From Setoptus koraiensis (taxonomy: Eukaryota > Arthropoda), in NCBI GenBank assembly GCA_048013815.1, contig CM106585.1, positions 17,174,001-17,238,000 on the forward strand: DNA of 64,000 bases, given 5' to 3'. Shown here one piece after another: positions 35,341-45,882 of this stretch. The notes beneath the pieces are model-generated. The model was not told where the DNA came from, made no database searches, and saw only the letters and a program-made list of their open reading frames with translations. The position numbers were made by a program, and so were the translations under genes. The stretch's first letter is position 1, and each line of letters begins with the position of its first letter.

Positions 35341-35746
35341 TGCTGCCGTTCGGTGGCCGCGATGACGCATGGCGTCACTTGACAGCGCCAGCGGAGTGAG
35401 TCAAATAGAAACTCAAATCTTATATCTTGTCTCGTATGACATATCGTCTTATATCTCGTATATTTGATAGGTCAGCCTGTATATCAGCTGATATGGTTGA
35501 TGTCGTTGATGTCGCTCATGTCGCTGATATAGTGACTGTTGCATCGGCCAGCGCGGCCAAACAATCAATGAATGGAGCGCAAAGATGCGCACACCAGGTA
35601 GATAGAGGAAAAAATTTGTCACCTAGAATGAGGTGTGTGCGTTCGCGGCGACAACAACAACAACAGCTTGCTGTGCAGTGTTGCCAGTGGAACGGGAGCG
35701 TCCATTGTTGTCGCTCTGGCTCTCGGCTGTCCGATGACACTTGGAA

Positions 35747-35812
35747 GCGTTCGCAGCGTTCGCAGCGTTCGAAGCGTTCGCGGCGTTCGAAGCGTTCGCA
35801 ACGCTCGCAGCG
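35747..35812. repeat. 9-bp GCGTTCGCA tandem repeat, seven copies
   Basis: GCGTTCGCA, GCGTTCGAA and GCGTTCGCG units in register. Confidence 0.9.
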
Positions 35813-36218
35813 CCGAATGCCTAGAACGGCTGCCAGGCGGCCGCATCATCGCTGGCTGGCGTGCAACAAAAAACAACTTGTTCCCAATGCGTTGCTCCCA
35901 ATGATTTCATCATGCCACAGCTACCATATGATTCCATTCACACATTCATTTATCCGTTCTTGTTGGCTGGCCACTGGGCCGCGCAGCGCCGTGCGGCACC
36001 GTGCGGCACCATGAAGAATCGCTCAAGACATGGCTCGACATGGCACAACGTCGCTCGACATGACATAACAGCCCCACATGACAGCCCTGTGATCGCCTTA
36101 TAGGATCAGGTGTGACGCAACACTGGCAAAGATGATCATTTTGCCAGCGCGCAGCATCAGCGAGTGCTGATGCAGTGTCTGAAGGCTCGCCAATCTCGGC
36201 GTCATTGTCGTCGCTCGA

Positions 36219-36330
36219 CAACAACAACAACAACGACAACAACAACAGCAACAACGACAACAACAACGACAACAACAACAACGACAACAACAACAACGAC
36301 AACAACAACAACGACAACAACAACAACCAG
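36219..36330. repeat. ACAACAACAACG triplet tract
   Basis: About 110 bases of CAACAACAACGA units of 12-15 bases. Confidence 0.9.
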
Positions 36331-36656
36331 CCAACAACAAAGAATCGCAGAAATAGAAACACAATTAAAGAGATGATTTCTCCACTATGAGACTATGACG
36401 CGACTATGCGACTACTGTGAGACTGTGTGACACTATGAGAACCCGACTATGAGACTCGCTCGCTGAGATTCTCATAGTGGCTCATTGGCGTCGCTATTCA
36501 CACACTTGTTACGACTTGCAACTTTTTGCCGGCGTGACTTATGCCCATGTCGACTTATTGAAGATGATTTCTCTATCCATGCATCGGGCGTACAGCGTAC
36601 CTAGCGCGGCAATCAGCGACGATTATTAGCGATCGTGAGCCAACAGTCGTCTCGAA

Positions 36657-36727
36657 ATAAGCCCAATGCAGCCGAATGGAGCCGAGCGAAGCCCAATGGA
36701 GCCGAAATGAGCCGAGTGAAGCCAAAA
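36657..36727. repeat. 10-11-bp GCCGAATGGA tandem repeat
   Basis: AGCCGAATGG, AGCCCAATGG and AGCCGAGTGA units, about seven copies. Confidence 0.8.
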
Positions 36728-37002
36728 CGAGTGGAGATCGGTGCAAATCAGCGGCGAAACGGCAGCAACAAGGGCAACGAGATGGCAAATAATACACACA
36801 CACACAGACATTTCAGGCAATAATATCAACTATTGCATGAAAATAATATTATTATTGCGTGATACACACACACACCATTACACAGACACAGTGTTGCTAT
36901 TATTTCGAGAGAAACTATTCAAAAAGTGACATTTACACTTTTCATGTTTGCTCTTTGTCTGTTGCAAAGTGTCATCTCGACTGTGTTTATTATTCGGTCT
37001 TT

Positions 37003-37090
37003 CTCGGTCTTTCTGATTTAGTGTTTCTCGGTCTTTCTGATTTAGTGTTTCTCGGTCTTTCTGATTTAGTGTTTCTCGGTGTTTTGATTT
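37003..37090. repeat. 24-bp minisatellite, 3.6 copies
   Basis: Units begin at 37003, 37027 and 37051 with CTCGGTCTTTCTGATTTAGT and are identical; a truncated, changed copy begins at 37075. The lack of divergence suggests a recent or homogenised array. Confidence 0.95.
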
Positions 37091-37451
37091 GTTGTCGCTC
37101 ATCGACACACTCGCTAGCTATCGCTGGGCTTGCAGATCTGGGCACAATGACAATAGAAGGGCAAGAATAGAGCGCGATATTGCTCATTTGTGTCGAGTGT
37201 GTCGCTAATTAAGACTCGCTCATTTGCCGCTGCCAACAACCAAGCTCACTAATGATACACACACACAATTCGCGTCTTTGACTGATACATGGTCTGTCAC
37301 AGCAACGATGATACACGGCGTATGGGATCAAATGATCAAATGATCTAATGACGCTCACATCAGCATACAATCGACGAGATGATTAGACAAATCAAATGAG
37401 AGCTCACACACTCGTCGTTGCCACTTGCCTGCCAGTTTACAGGCGAGCCGA

Positions 37452-37534
37452 CAGGTGAGCCCGACAGGTGAGCTTACAGCCGACAGGTGAGCTCACAGGT
37501 GAGCTTACAGCCGACAGGTGAGTTTACAGGTGAG
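37452..37534. promoter_or_regulatory. Dense CAGGTGAG cluster, six copies in 83 bases
   Basis: CAGGTGAG at 37452, 37465, 37484, 37496, 37515 and 37527, in GCCGACAGGTGAGC and TTACAGGTGAG units. This is the densest E-box-like cluster in the window. It also matches the splice-donor consensus, but no flanking exon is visible. Confidence 0.4.
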
Positions 37535-37810
37535 CCGACAGGCTGAGACAGACAAAGAAAACAAAGGTTATTTTATCATCATTCGGCAATTCATTTCATT
37601 CGGTGCAATCCGTTCAATTGTGTGAATTGTGCGATGACACTTTTTGGATACTTTACATGCCATCAGCGACTTGTGTGTGTGTGTGTGTGTGTGTGCTCAT
37701 TCGAGACAGATCATTTCGAGAATTCATTTCAACTTTTCAGCTGCTAAAACCAACAGCCAATATTCCGACAATCTTTCCTCAATCTGACACGCCGATTATG
37801 TTTGTTCGTT

Positions 37811-37840
37811 TGTTTGTTTGTTTCTATAAACAAACAAACA
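37811..37840. repeat. Perfect 13-bp hairpin of TTTG/CAAA, 4-base loop
   Basis: A (TTTG)n tract is followed after CTAT by its exact reverse complement, an inversion of a microsatellite. Confidence 0.9.
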
Positions 37841-38022
37841 TTTGACAGACTTGCCAGCAGACAGTCGATGTACGCGCACTGTCAGTGTCGATACATTCAG
37901 TGGCAACTTTATGCAACTTTATGTCAACTTTGTGCCATCGCCACTGCACACAATCAACGCAATCTATACAACGCAATCTCGCCTCATTGTGAGCTGTCAA
38001 CACGGCTGACCAATGTGAGCAC

Positions 38023-38102
38023 AATCTGACAAGTCAATAATCTGACAAGTCAATAATCTGGCAAGTCAATAATCTGGCAAGTCAACAATCTGACAAGTCA
38101 AG
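38023..38102. repeat. 16-bp minisatellite, five copies
   Basis: AATCTGACAAGTCAAT in register; only a GA/GG change and one AAT/AAC change separate copies. Confidence 0.95.
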
Positions 38103-38368
38103 CTGGCCCGCAGCGAGCGTCTATGCCGTTACTAATGCCGTTGCAGTGTCGACAAATTAATTAGCTCGCCACTAATTGCGACACTGTTTTGCAGTGTTTC
38201 AGTGCAACTGTTCGCTGGTGCGCTGCACGAAAGCGGCGCCGCTGCGATCGCATGCGGCTCGAGGGGCCCCTCGCCACGACAACAGCTGGCACAACAAATT
38301 GTATTCGCATGCTCCGATTGGTTTGACTGACACTGACTGTCGTTGAAACGTCGTTCACCTGAGCTATC

Positions 38369-38436
38369 CGTCGAGAACTCGCGCTCGTCGAAAACTTGCG
38401 CCCGTCGAAAACTTGCGTCCGGTGAAAACTCGCGCC
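38369..38436. repeat. 17-bp minisatellite, four copies
   Basis: CGTCGAAAACTTGCGCC type units with a few substitutions. Confidence 0.9.
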
Positions 38437-38904
38437 CAGAGAATATGAAGACAAAAATGAGAAGAATGCGCCCAGTGGCTGAGACTTTCGCTCAATAATT
38501 TGCAGTCAATATAGATGCAGTGGCAGGTATCCGATGGTCGACAATGGGCACGCAATGATTGCTGGCTGGATGACGAAAATGATTGCCGAGCGGCCCCGAA
38601 ACAGCGCTGCCAGTTGGCATAACAACCAAGCAAATAATTGGCGGCAATCAATCAGTGGGAGCAGGCTGACAAGGCAAACCTCATTTGTGAGTCTGGCTGA
38701 ATATCAAAAAGCCGATTGGCCAATATCAAAATAGCTCAAAAAACGAAAAATATCCGCACATCGACGCCATACATTTCATGTGTCATCGAGGCCTGAAAAG
38801 GCAGGTTTTGTTTGCAGTGGACGCACGGTACGGAATTGAATGAATCGAAGAATCTCGAATTTTGTCGTGCTGATTTCGCGCCCGTCGCGTCCATATCCAT
38901 CCAC

Positions 38905-38962
38905 GGCTATATTAACAGATATAGCCGGCGCATATCACAGTGCAGTTTGTGTTAATATAGCC
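38905..38962. repeat. Two mutually exclusive hairpins sharing one arm
   Basis: GGCTATAT (38905-38912) pairs exactly with 38919-38926 (6-base loop). The longer GGCTATATTAACA (38905-38917) pairs exactly with 38950-38962. Confidence 0.8.
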
Positions 38963-39647
38963 ACAACTGTCGCGAGCGGACAATTGTCGCACAATCGGTG
39001 GGGCTCATCTCTCACAAAGTCTGGCTAGCTGACACCTGTGTGTTCAATTTAATTTATTGCCCCCGTTCGCGACTGGCGATTTGTGCGGGTTTGGCGCGCG
39101 CGTCGTCGGCTTCGGCCGGCCGCTCGCCGTTCGCACGAGCTGGCAAACACGACATCAATAATCAATATCGTGCCTCGGGGCTACGTCGTCGTTGTTGTCG
39201 CTCTTTGTTGTCGCTGTGCTGCTTGTTGAATGCGGTTGTTGAGTCGGTGGTTGGGTTCGGTCGTTGCCGGGTTGTCGGGTCGGTTGCTGGACGCGGGGCA
39301 GCCCCACCCGCAGACTCGGCGCGGCCGGCAGCGAGATTTATCTGTTTAGCGTGCGGCTGGCAGCGGCCCGAGCGGCCCGAATAGGACCACTGGATTGAAA
39401 TGTCAAACGAGCCGTATCAAATCAGAGCAGCCGCTGCCGACAGCGCCGGCATGAATTATTATAGGAAATATAATAACGACCAGCGTCGCCGGCCAACCGG
39501 CTGCCTGTGTGCCCATTGTCGCCCGTGCGGATATTCGCCGGCGCGGCCCGCGCGCTCGCCTCGCATCAAGCAAGTCGATGGCCATTTTCAGCCGCACTCA
39601 CGCTGTGGCGCTCAACGTTTGGCCGTGGCGCTCGATGGGAGCCTGAC

Positions 39648-39752
39648 GGCTCCCATGCGACAGGCTCCCATTCGACGGGCTCCCATTCTACGGGCTCCCA
39701 TTCTACGGGCTCCCATTCTACGGGCTCCCATTCTACGGGCTCCCATTCGAGC
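39648..39752. repeat. 15-bp minisatellite, seven copies
   Basis: GGCTCCCATTCTACG in register; inner copies are identical. Just before it, GGGAGCC is the inverted start of the unit. Confidence 0.95.
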
Positions 39753-39924
39753 GTCGAGCTTGTCGGGCGCTGGCTCGACGTGGCAAATGTTCATTAGTGG
39801 CCGGCAAAAAATTGATCGGCCCGCAGACGAGCGATCGGCGATATTAACTGGCACTGGCGGCGGTGGCGCCGCAAGCGCGTTGTAAATTTGTTTGACAGCG
39901 AATTTCGCTCGAAGCGGCTATTTG

Positions 39925-39946
39925 ACAGAAGAGAAATCTCTTCTGT
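39925..39946. repeat. Perfect 10-bp inverted repeat, 2-base centre
   Basis: ACAGAAGAGA AA TCTCTTCTGT. Confidence 0.9.
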
Positions 39947-40506
39947 TTCGGCCAGCGGCCAGAGTGCATTTGGCGTGTTTGGTCCGAAAGTGCCAAAATG
40001 CCCGAATCGGCCAAACACAGTTGATGCAGGCCGATAAAGAGATGATGCCAAAGATGCCAAAAATAAAAATGATGCTCGCCGGGCGCGCACATTTATTTGT
40101 GTGCCATCGATCGCACAACAATCAACGCGAGCGAGCAAATGGAGCGAGCCGAGCAGCAAAAGTGTCACCCATAAAAGTAAATAAATTCCCGCAGAACTGA
40201 CAACTGGCCCGTCGGCCGGTCAGCCGGCCAGTGCGGCCAGTGCGGCCAATCGGGCGAGCGGCCGAAACAAAGACAACGCGCCACAAAGCGAGGCCATAAA
40301 ATGATGATTGGCATGAAAAGTTGAACGCGGCCCGAATTGACGCGGGCACGCGTTTTATCGTTTTGTCGTTTTGTCGCTATTATAAGCCAATTCAGTTTGA
40401 TTTGGTGCGTGCCAATTTCGTGGCGTGTGCGTGGGTGTTTTGCGCGAGGCGTGTAAATACTGCAAAAGTGTCCGCAAATAGCGCTGGCGAGCACGCGCAC
40501 GAGTAC

Positions 40507-40541
40507 TCATATTTGCAGCGGCCGAGACGCTGCAAATATGA
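40507..40541. repeat. Perfect 14-bp hairpin, 7-base loop
   Basis: TCATATTTGCAGCG (40507-40520) pairs exactly with 40528-40541. Confidence 0.95.
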
Positions 40542-40640
40542 CAAATATAGATATTGGCCACATTAATCACGCTGCTGCTAATTAATTATTATCTCTCTCA
40601 CCTGATCGCTGGCCACACGACGCGCACTCGCCATGAGACG

Positions 40641-40700
40641 TCTCCCCTCTGCCGTCGGCATCTCCCGTCTTGCGCCGGCATCTCCCGTGTCGCGCCGGCA
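40641..40700. repeat. 20-bp minisatellite, three copies
   Basis: Units begin at 40641, 40661 and 40681 (second copy TCTCCCGTCTTGCGCCGGCA); a fourth, diverged copy follows. Confidence 0.95.
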
Positions 40701-41300
40701 TGTCGGGCCGGGCGTCTCATATCGCGTCATCATAATGCGCGTGCCCAATGCGACAGCTAATTGATTTAAGCCGGCACCGGCAAACCAATCAGCGCACAAC
40801 GATGACAGACGCTGCAATAATGTTTGCACGCGCAACTATTGACAGTGCTGCACAGCGCGTGTTACGCAACAACAACAACAATTGTCATTGTTTGTTGCGC
40901 AACGGCGCCACTGCCACAGTGTAACAGCGCCACTGTTTGCGCGACCGTCTGTGCGACCTTCCGCGCACAGATAGATGAGCACAGATAGATGAACACAACA
41001 GATGAACACAGATAACAACAAATATTGACTGAAGCGCTTTAAATTGCACGTGCCGCAGGAACGTGCCGCCGCCGCCGCTGCATTACGCAACTTGCACGCT
41101 GCTCACAGACAAAACTCGTTCGACACTGACAACAATACCGGCTAATGTGCGCGTGTTGCGCAATATGCTAATAACTGCCGGCGCTGCCTTCGCGTCAGCT
41201 GATGCGGCTCGTGACGAACTGTCAGTTTGTTGCGCAAGTTGTTGTTGGTTGATGATATGATAATGCACACTCGTCGCACTGTCACTGGTGCGAGGGCCCG

Positions 41301-41370
41301 ACCCGCAGCGGCTCGCAGCGGCTCGCAGCGGCTCGCAGCGGCTCGCAGCGACTCGCAGCGACTCGCAACG
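41301..41370. repeat. 10-bp GCTCGCAGCG tandem repeat, seven copies
   Basis: Four perfect inner copies; ends change to ACCCGCAGCG and ACTCGCAACG. Confidence 0.95.
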
Positions 41371-41424
41371 GCGAGCGCAGCGACGCTCGTCATCGTTTGA
41401 ATTATGTCATCATAAATCAGAACG

Positions 41425-41452
41425 CAACTGACAGTCAGCTGGCTGTCAGTTG
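41425..41452. repeat. Perfect 10-bp hairpin, 8-base loop
   Basis: CAACTGACAG pairs with CTGTCAGTTG across TCAGCTGG. Confidence 0.9.
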
Positions 41453-41481
41453 GCGAGCGGCACCGTTAACAGTGGCGCTGC

Positions 41482-41539
41482 AGCGCCTCGTGTGCAGCGT
41501 GTTAGCGGCACATTGTGCACGGGCTGCACATGAGGCGCT
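41482..41539. repeat. 17-bp hairpin with one G-T wobble, 24-base loop
   Basis: Arms 41482-41498 and 41523-41539 pair fully except for one G-T wobble. The loop has its own short complementarity. Confidence 0.9.
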
Positions 41540-41610
41540 ATAGGCCATAAACCCGGACACCGTTGTGCGGTGCACTCTGGTGCACTGCAAAAGTGGTGCG
41601 CCCAGTGACC

Positions 41611-41644
41611 TGCAGGGGGCGCGCTCCGCCATGGGCACCCCCTG
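41611..41644. promoter_or_regulatory. CTCF-like inverted motif pair
   Basis: CCTGCAGGGGGCGCG (41609-41623) fits the conserved CTCF core CCASYAGGGGGCGC well, and GCACCCCCTG (41635-41644) is a near match on the other strand. Binding is inferred. Confidence 0.35.
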
Positions 41645-41646
41645 AA

Positions 41647-41715
41647 CTGGAGTTTCATTGGAGTTTCATTGGAGTTATGCTGGAGTTATGCTGGAATTGT
41701 GCTGGGAGTTGTGTT
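41647..41715. repeat. 12-13-bp GGAGTTTCATT/GGAGTTATGCT repeat
   Basis: Five to six copies with two unit variants in blocks. Confidence 0.85.
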
Positions 41716-42652
41716 GGCAAGTTGTAGAGCGAGTGCAAACTTTGCGACTGTAAATCGGCGTTTTAGTTGGCCGGCCGGGGTGTGTCGCTTCGAATTAATA
41801 TCGAATCAATCAATCAAATGATGCAAAAGAATAAACGTGCCCGATGTGTCTGGCAATTGTCAATGTGCAACGTTGAGTCGCATACACGACATTGGCCAGC
41901 AGACGGCGACACCAATGAATAATGACAATTGGCCATGTCGCATTTGTAGTTTGTTGACCATATAGAGCATATACAGAAATTTGTCCGTTTCTCTCTGTGT
42001 CCGTGTCACTCACACCGATTCGTCAACTCTGGCTCGTCCGCTGTGTGTGTCTGGTCGGGCCGGACCGGCCCGTCCCGTCCGACGGGTCTCATCGGGTGAC
42101 TGGCGTCCGTGTGAGACGCAGAAACGCAGTTTGAGCGCCGGCCAGCACCGCTAACCATACATGCCAAGGGCAGACAGGGTACAAATGTAGCCACAATTGT
42201 GTCATTGTTTATTTCGGCATAAACGTGTCACTGGCAACACAACAATGCAACAGCAACAGCGACAGCAACAACAAGCGGCCGTTGGTCAAATCAAAAATTG
42301 CCGGCCACAAATTGTAGCAGCATAAATGCGTTGATGTGAGTTCAGTCTCGTCTGACACTCTCAACTTTGCCACTGTGGCTGTGGGCGCTAGGTGGCGCCC
42401 GCCGCTGCGTTTTGTGACAAAAACAAAAATCTGGCCACATCGAGCTCGCACATTCGCCGGCCCGAGCTGGCCGATGTCGGGAAAAGCCGCAATTGCGAAA
42501 CGCCAAGCGCGCATTGAATTCTCATGGAATGTCGGCCAGTGACAACTGTGCCACAAGTGTGCCATTTCGACTGGATTTGCCGGTCGAAATGGTTGCGTCA
42601 CGAGCGGCCAGGTATGCAAAATATTGCGCATACATGCACGGATATTGCGGAA

Positions 42653-42761
42653 GCCGCTTATTGCGTAATATGTGTGTGTGCTGCTATCATGCACAGGTAC
42701 GGTTACGGGCCGGTGACGGCGCATGGTTTTGGTTGTTGGCACATATTACGCAATAAGCGGC
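42653..42761. repeat. Perfect 22-bp inverted repeat, 65-base loop
   Basis: GCCGCTTATTGCGTAATATG (from 42653; arm to 42674) is exactly reverse-complemented at 42740-42761. The loop has a weaker inner CATGC/GCATG stem. Total 109 bases. Confidence 0.95.
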
Positions 42762-42770
42762 CAGGTCAGC

Positions 42771-42784
42771 GGTGTGTGTGTGTG

Positions 42785-42824
<40 letters not shown>
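42771..42824. repeat. GT dinucleotide microsatellite
   Basis: About 54 bases of GT with one C interruption. Confidence 0.95.
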
Positions 42825-42827
<3 letters not shown>

Positions 42828-43578
42828 CTTATTCTGCTGCCAATCACGCACACTATTATGTAATAATCCTATAATCGCCAGCATCGCATTTGCTACACAG
42901 TGGCAACCGCCAATCATCGCAAATGTATGCAAATATCATACTCGCGCTGTTTGTTGTTGTTGTCCGTTTGTCCGCCTGTCTGTTTGTTGTTGGTGCACTA
43001 TCGGGCCTATAAACAGTCGCTTTTAATGCTCGCTTAAACCGGATTTGCTCGCCCTAAACGGGGGCAGCTAACCTTTCGCGGCGCTCTCTACGGGCCGTTC
43101 TCCCGACCAGTGGGCCGTCCGGCGCCGTGCGGCGCTTCGAAGCGGCCCGACACCGCACAAGCCCAGCTCAGAACAAACCCGGAGCCGCGAACGAGGCGGG
43201 CCCAGTTCCGCGCGAGAGATTGAATTCTGGTGAATTTCTCACAACTCGCATTACAACAGCGCGGTTTTATTTCGCGGCGCGTATGCGCGAAAATTATCGG
43301 CGTTATGACGATTTCTGTTTGTGTGTATCCAGTTTGGCCGGCGCCCGCTTTGGCCGGCGCAGTTGGCCGGGCAGCCGGGCAGCCCGACGGCGGCGACCGG
43401 CGGCGCAGCCCGGCAGCGGCCACTGACAGCAGCCACTCTGAAAGCGGACACTGCGAACAATATAACGCTCAAAAGTATAAATACAAACATCCAGATATAA
43501 CACATGCGCGGCTCACATTATAGAAATATTTGATTTCATTGCGGGCCAATTTTCAAATTGTTTCTGCGTTTTATTTCC

Positions 43579-43727
43579 CGAATCTCGAGTCGCGAATCTC
43601 GGGTCGCGAACGGCGAACGGCGAGCGGCGAATCGCGAACGGCGAACGGCGAACGGCGAACGGCGAACGGCGAACGACGAACCGCGAATGACGAATCTCGA
43701 GTCGCGAACGGCGAACCGCGGATCGCG
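43579..43727. repeat. 7-8-bp GCGAACG tandem array, about twenty copies
   Basis: GCGAACG/GCGAATC/TCGAGTC units; the middle has seven nearly perfect GCGAACG copies, and the ends carry CGAATCTCGAGTCGCGAACG twice. Confidence 0.9.
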
Positions 43728-45040
43728 TCCCGTCCGCCCGAGTCGCGAGTGGCGAATCGCGGCTCAGGCAGGCCGGCCCGCTGGCGCTGGCGGCCAACTG
43801 TGCTCGTGTGCAACTGGCCGACGTGCACATTTATATTATTTCTGCAACTTAACGACGGCGCGAAACGCACAGCCGAAGGCAGCGCCGCCGCTCATTTAAT
43901 GTGAGTCTCATCTCACTTGATTTAATGAGATGACGTTTATTTATTGCTTATCAACTTCTTCGCTCCTTTGCTGCCCCTGCCAGCCGCTACTTATTTGGCC
44001 GGCCCGACAGTGTGTTTGTCCAACTGTCCGCAACTGTTCGCAGCCACTACCTGGCACACAAAGGCCCGAGTGGCGGCCCGTTCTCGCGCTCGCCCCGCCG
44101 ACTCTCAGGCAGCCAGATTATTGATCTATTAAATTATCGGAAAATTGTTATGTTTTTTCATCTTTTCCCATCTCGTCGTTGCCTCTATAAACCGCTCAAT
44201 GTCCCAATGTGCCAGTTGCCAGTTGCACACAAACGGCACATTTGGCACACAGCACATTTGCAGGAGACACACAACGGCACACAGGGCAAACAATCGCGAC
44301 TCGGCACACTGATACGCCTATAATCGCGGCTGTTAATATCCTTTGTTGTCGGTGTCGCTGTTGCAAATGTGTTGTCCTTGGGCGCCTCCACCGTTTCGGC
44401 CCGACTTGGCCAACTGCCGCTCGACCCGACTGCCGCTCTACCCGGGCGGATAGAGCCTGTATAATAGAGGGCGCCAGTTGCAGCGCAAACGTGCTTGACG
44501 GCCAACACAAACGCAGAGCGTGCGCTGTGCAGCGACAGCAGACGCTAACGCACAGTGAGTAGAGCGGCCGCCGACGCACAGAGTCGCGCGGCGCGGTGCA
44601 CAATGCGCACATCGAACAAACAATGCACTGTGAGAGCATATCATATTTTTCATATTTTTTCATTTTTCGCGCACGCCATTTATAGGCGGCCTACAATGGG
44701 CACAACAATGGCGCACTCCATGCAGCGCCATACAGCGCCATACAGCGCCATATAGGCCCAGTGGTAGCGAATTAGCGGCGCCCAAAAATAATATTAATAC
44801 ACAGATTAGAATCTTTTGTTTTATCTGCGCGCCTCTTTTATCCGTGTGTGCCTCGGTGTGCCCCTCGTGCACTTATTGCGCGTCTTGGAATTGCGCCTCT
44901 CGGAATTGCGCCTCTCGGAATTTGGCGTCGCTTCGAAATTCGAATAACTTATTTGAATTTAAATTTCAGCCGCGGCTCGCTATCTCGGCGACGCGATTTA
45001 ATTATTTAATTTAATTTCACGTTATTAGCGCGCTGCACCG

Positions 45041-45089
45041 ATCTTATATTGGAGTGGGCCAGTTATTCGCGCCGACTCGAATATAAGAT
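45041..45089. repeat. 15-bp hairpin with one mismatch, 19-base loop
   Basis: ATCTTATATTGGAGT (45041-45055) pairs with 45075-45089 except at one position. Confidence 0.85.
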
Positions 45090-45630
45090 TGAGCATGGGC
45101 CACGAGACGGGGCTAATGTAATAAATAAATGGGCGCACAGTTGTCAGAGCGCGCCAATAGCAATGGCAATAATGTTCTGGCGGGCGAACATGCAAATTTT
45201 TGCCCCTCGTCGGCCGGCCCCGCCTCGGCAGCGCGTCGGGCAGCCGGCGGCCCAAAAAAGCGCGCACCGTTTGCAAATAACGCGCTCGTTGCGTCTTTAA
45301 ATTAAAGTGTTATTGCAGTGATGATTATAGATCACGATGACGATGATCTAGATTAGATGATGCTGATTATCTAATGAAAAACGGCGCCGCTGTCGGTGTT
45401 TTTCGCCGCTGTCGAGCTCGAGAGGCGACAGAGGCAAAAACAATGCAACTGCACGCTCCACTAGTATCAGTGGTGCCACTGGCGGAGTGCTGATTGCAAA
45501 ATATATTAGAGCCAAATGTAAAATGTATAAATGAGCGAGCGGCCCAAGGAGCGCCACTCTTAGCTTGATTACACGAGAAAGCAATTACAATTGAATATTT
45601 TAATCAACTCGTTTTTTCTTGTCGTCGTCT

Positions 45631-45667
45631 TTGTTGCAGTCGCTGCTGTTGTTGTTGTTGTCGTTGC

Positions 45668-45723
<56 letters not shown>

Positions 45724-45780
45724 TTGTTGTCGTTGCCGTTGTCGCTGTTGCTGTCGTTGCTGTCGTTGTTGGCGCTGTTG
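45631..45780. repeat. GTTGTC hexanucleotide tract upstream of spalt-like promoter
   Basis: About 150 bases of GTTGTCGTT and GTTGCC units, with at least seven perfect GTCGTT copies in the middle. Confidence 0.95.
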
Positions 45781-45843
45781 TTGTTCGCTCAATTACAGCC
45801 GCTAGTTGTGTGCGCGGCCGGCAGGGCGGCGCCACCGTCGCAG

Positions 45844-45882
45844 TATATAGAGCGATGTGCGCAACTGGAATGCGCTCAGTTT
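45844..45882 (+). promoter_or_regulatory. Core promoter of the spalt-like gene (TATA plus initiator)
   Basis: TATATAG at 45844-45850 is followed by TCAGTTT at 45876-45882, which fits the arthropod initiator TCAGT. The predicted start A45878 lies 32-34 bases after the TATA start, the normal spacing. The resulting 5' leader of about 260 bases ends at ATG 46139. An in-frame ATG at 45857 would lie upstream of this start site. Confidence 0.55.

Larger units (their letters stand above)
30001..40000. other. Gene-free desert, 30-40 kb
   Basis: No coding sequence recognised. The region is rich in triplet tracts, minisatellites and E-box repeats, and includes a 16-base palindrome CGGTGGCGCGCCACCG at 30918-30933, CGAGGGGCCCCTCG at 38260-38273 and a cluster of GATGCATC palindromes (three within 32241-32290). 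Confidence 0.6.
40001..45840. other. Gene-free stretch upstream of the spalt-like gene
   Basis: This is the candidate proximal regulatory region. It holds five of the better hairpins, a GT microsatellite, several minisatellites, a CTCF-like inverted pair (41611-41644), and a GTT/GTC tract that ends about 60 bases before the TATA box. TATAA at 44186 has a CCAGTT 28 bases later, a weak core-promoter resemblance without a downstream gene. Confidence 0.55.

Noticed and set aside
39648-39752. CRISPR-like regular repeats (also 49751, 51461, 53988)
   Set aside because: Units are directly adjacent with no unique spacers; they are minisatellites in animal DNA.
44186-44219. Orphan core promoter (TATAA plus CCAGTT)
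   Set aside because: The initiator match is poor, the spacing slightly short, and no gene follows.
5629-45840. Numerous 60-200 codon open frames in the desert
   Set aside because: They overlap on both strands, follow tandem repeats, have repeat-driven composition and match no family I know.
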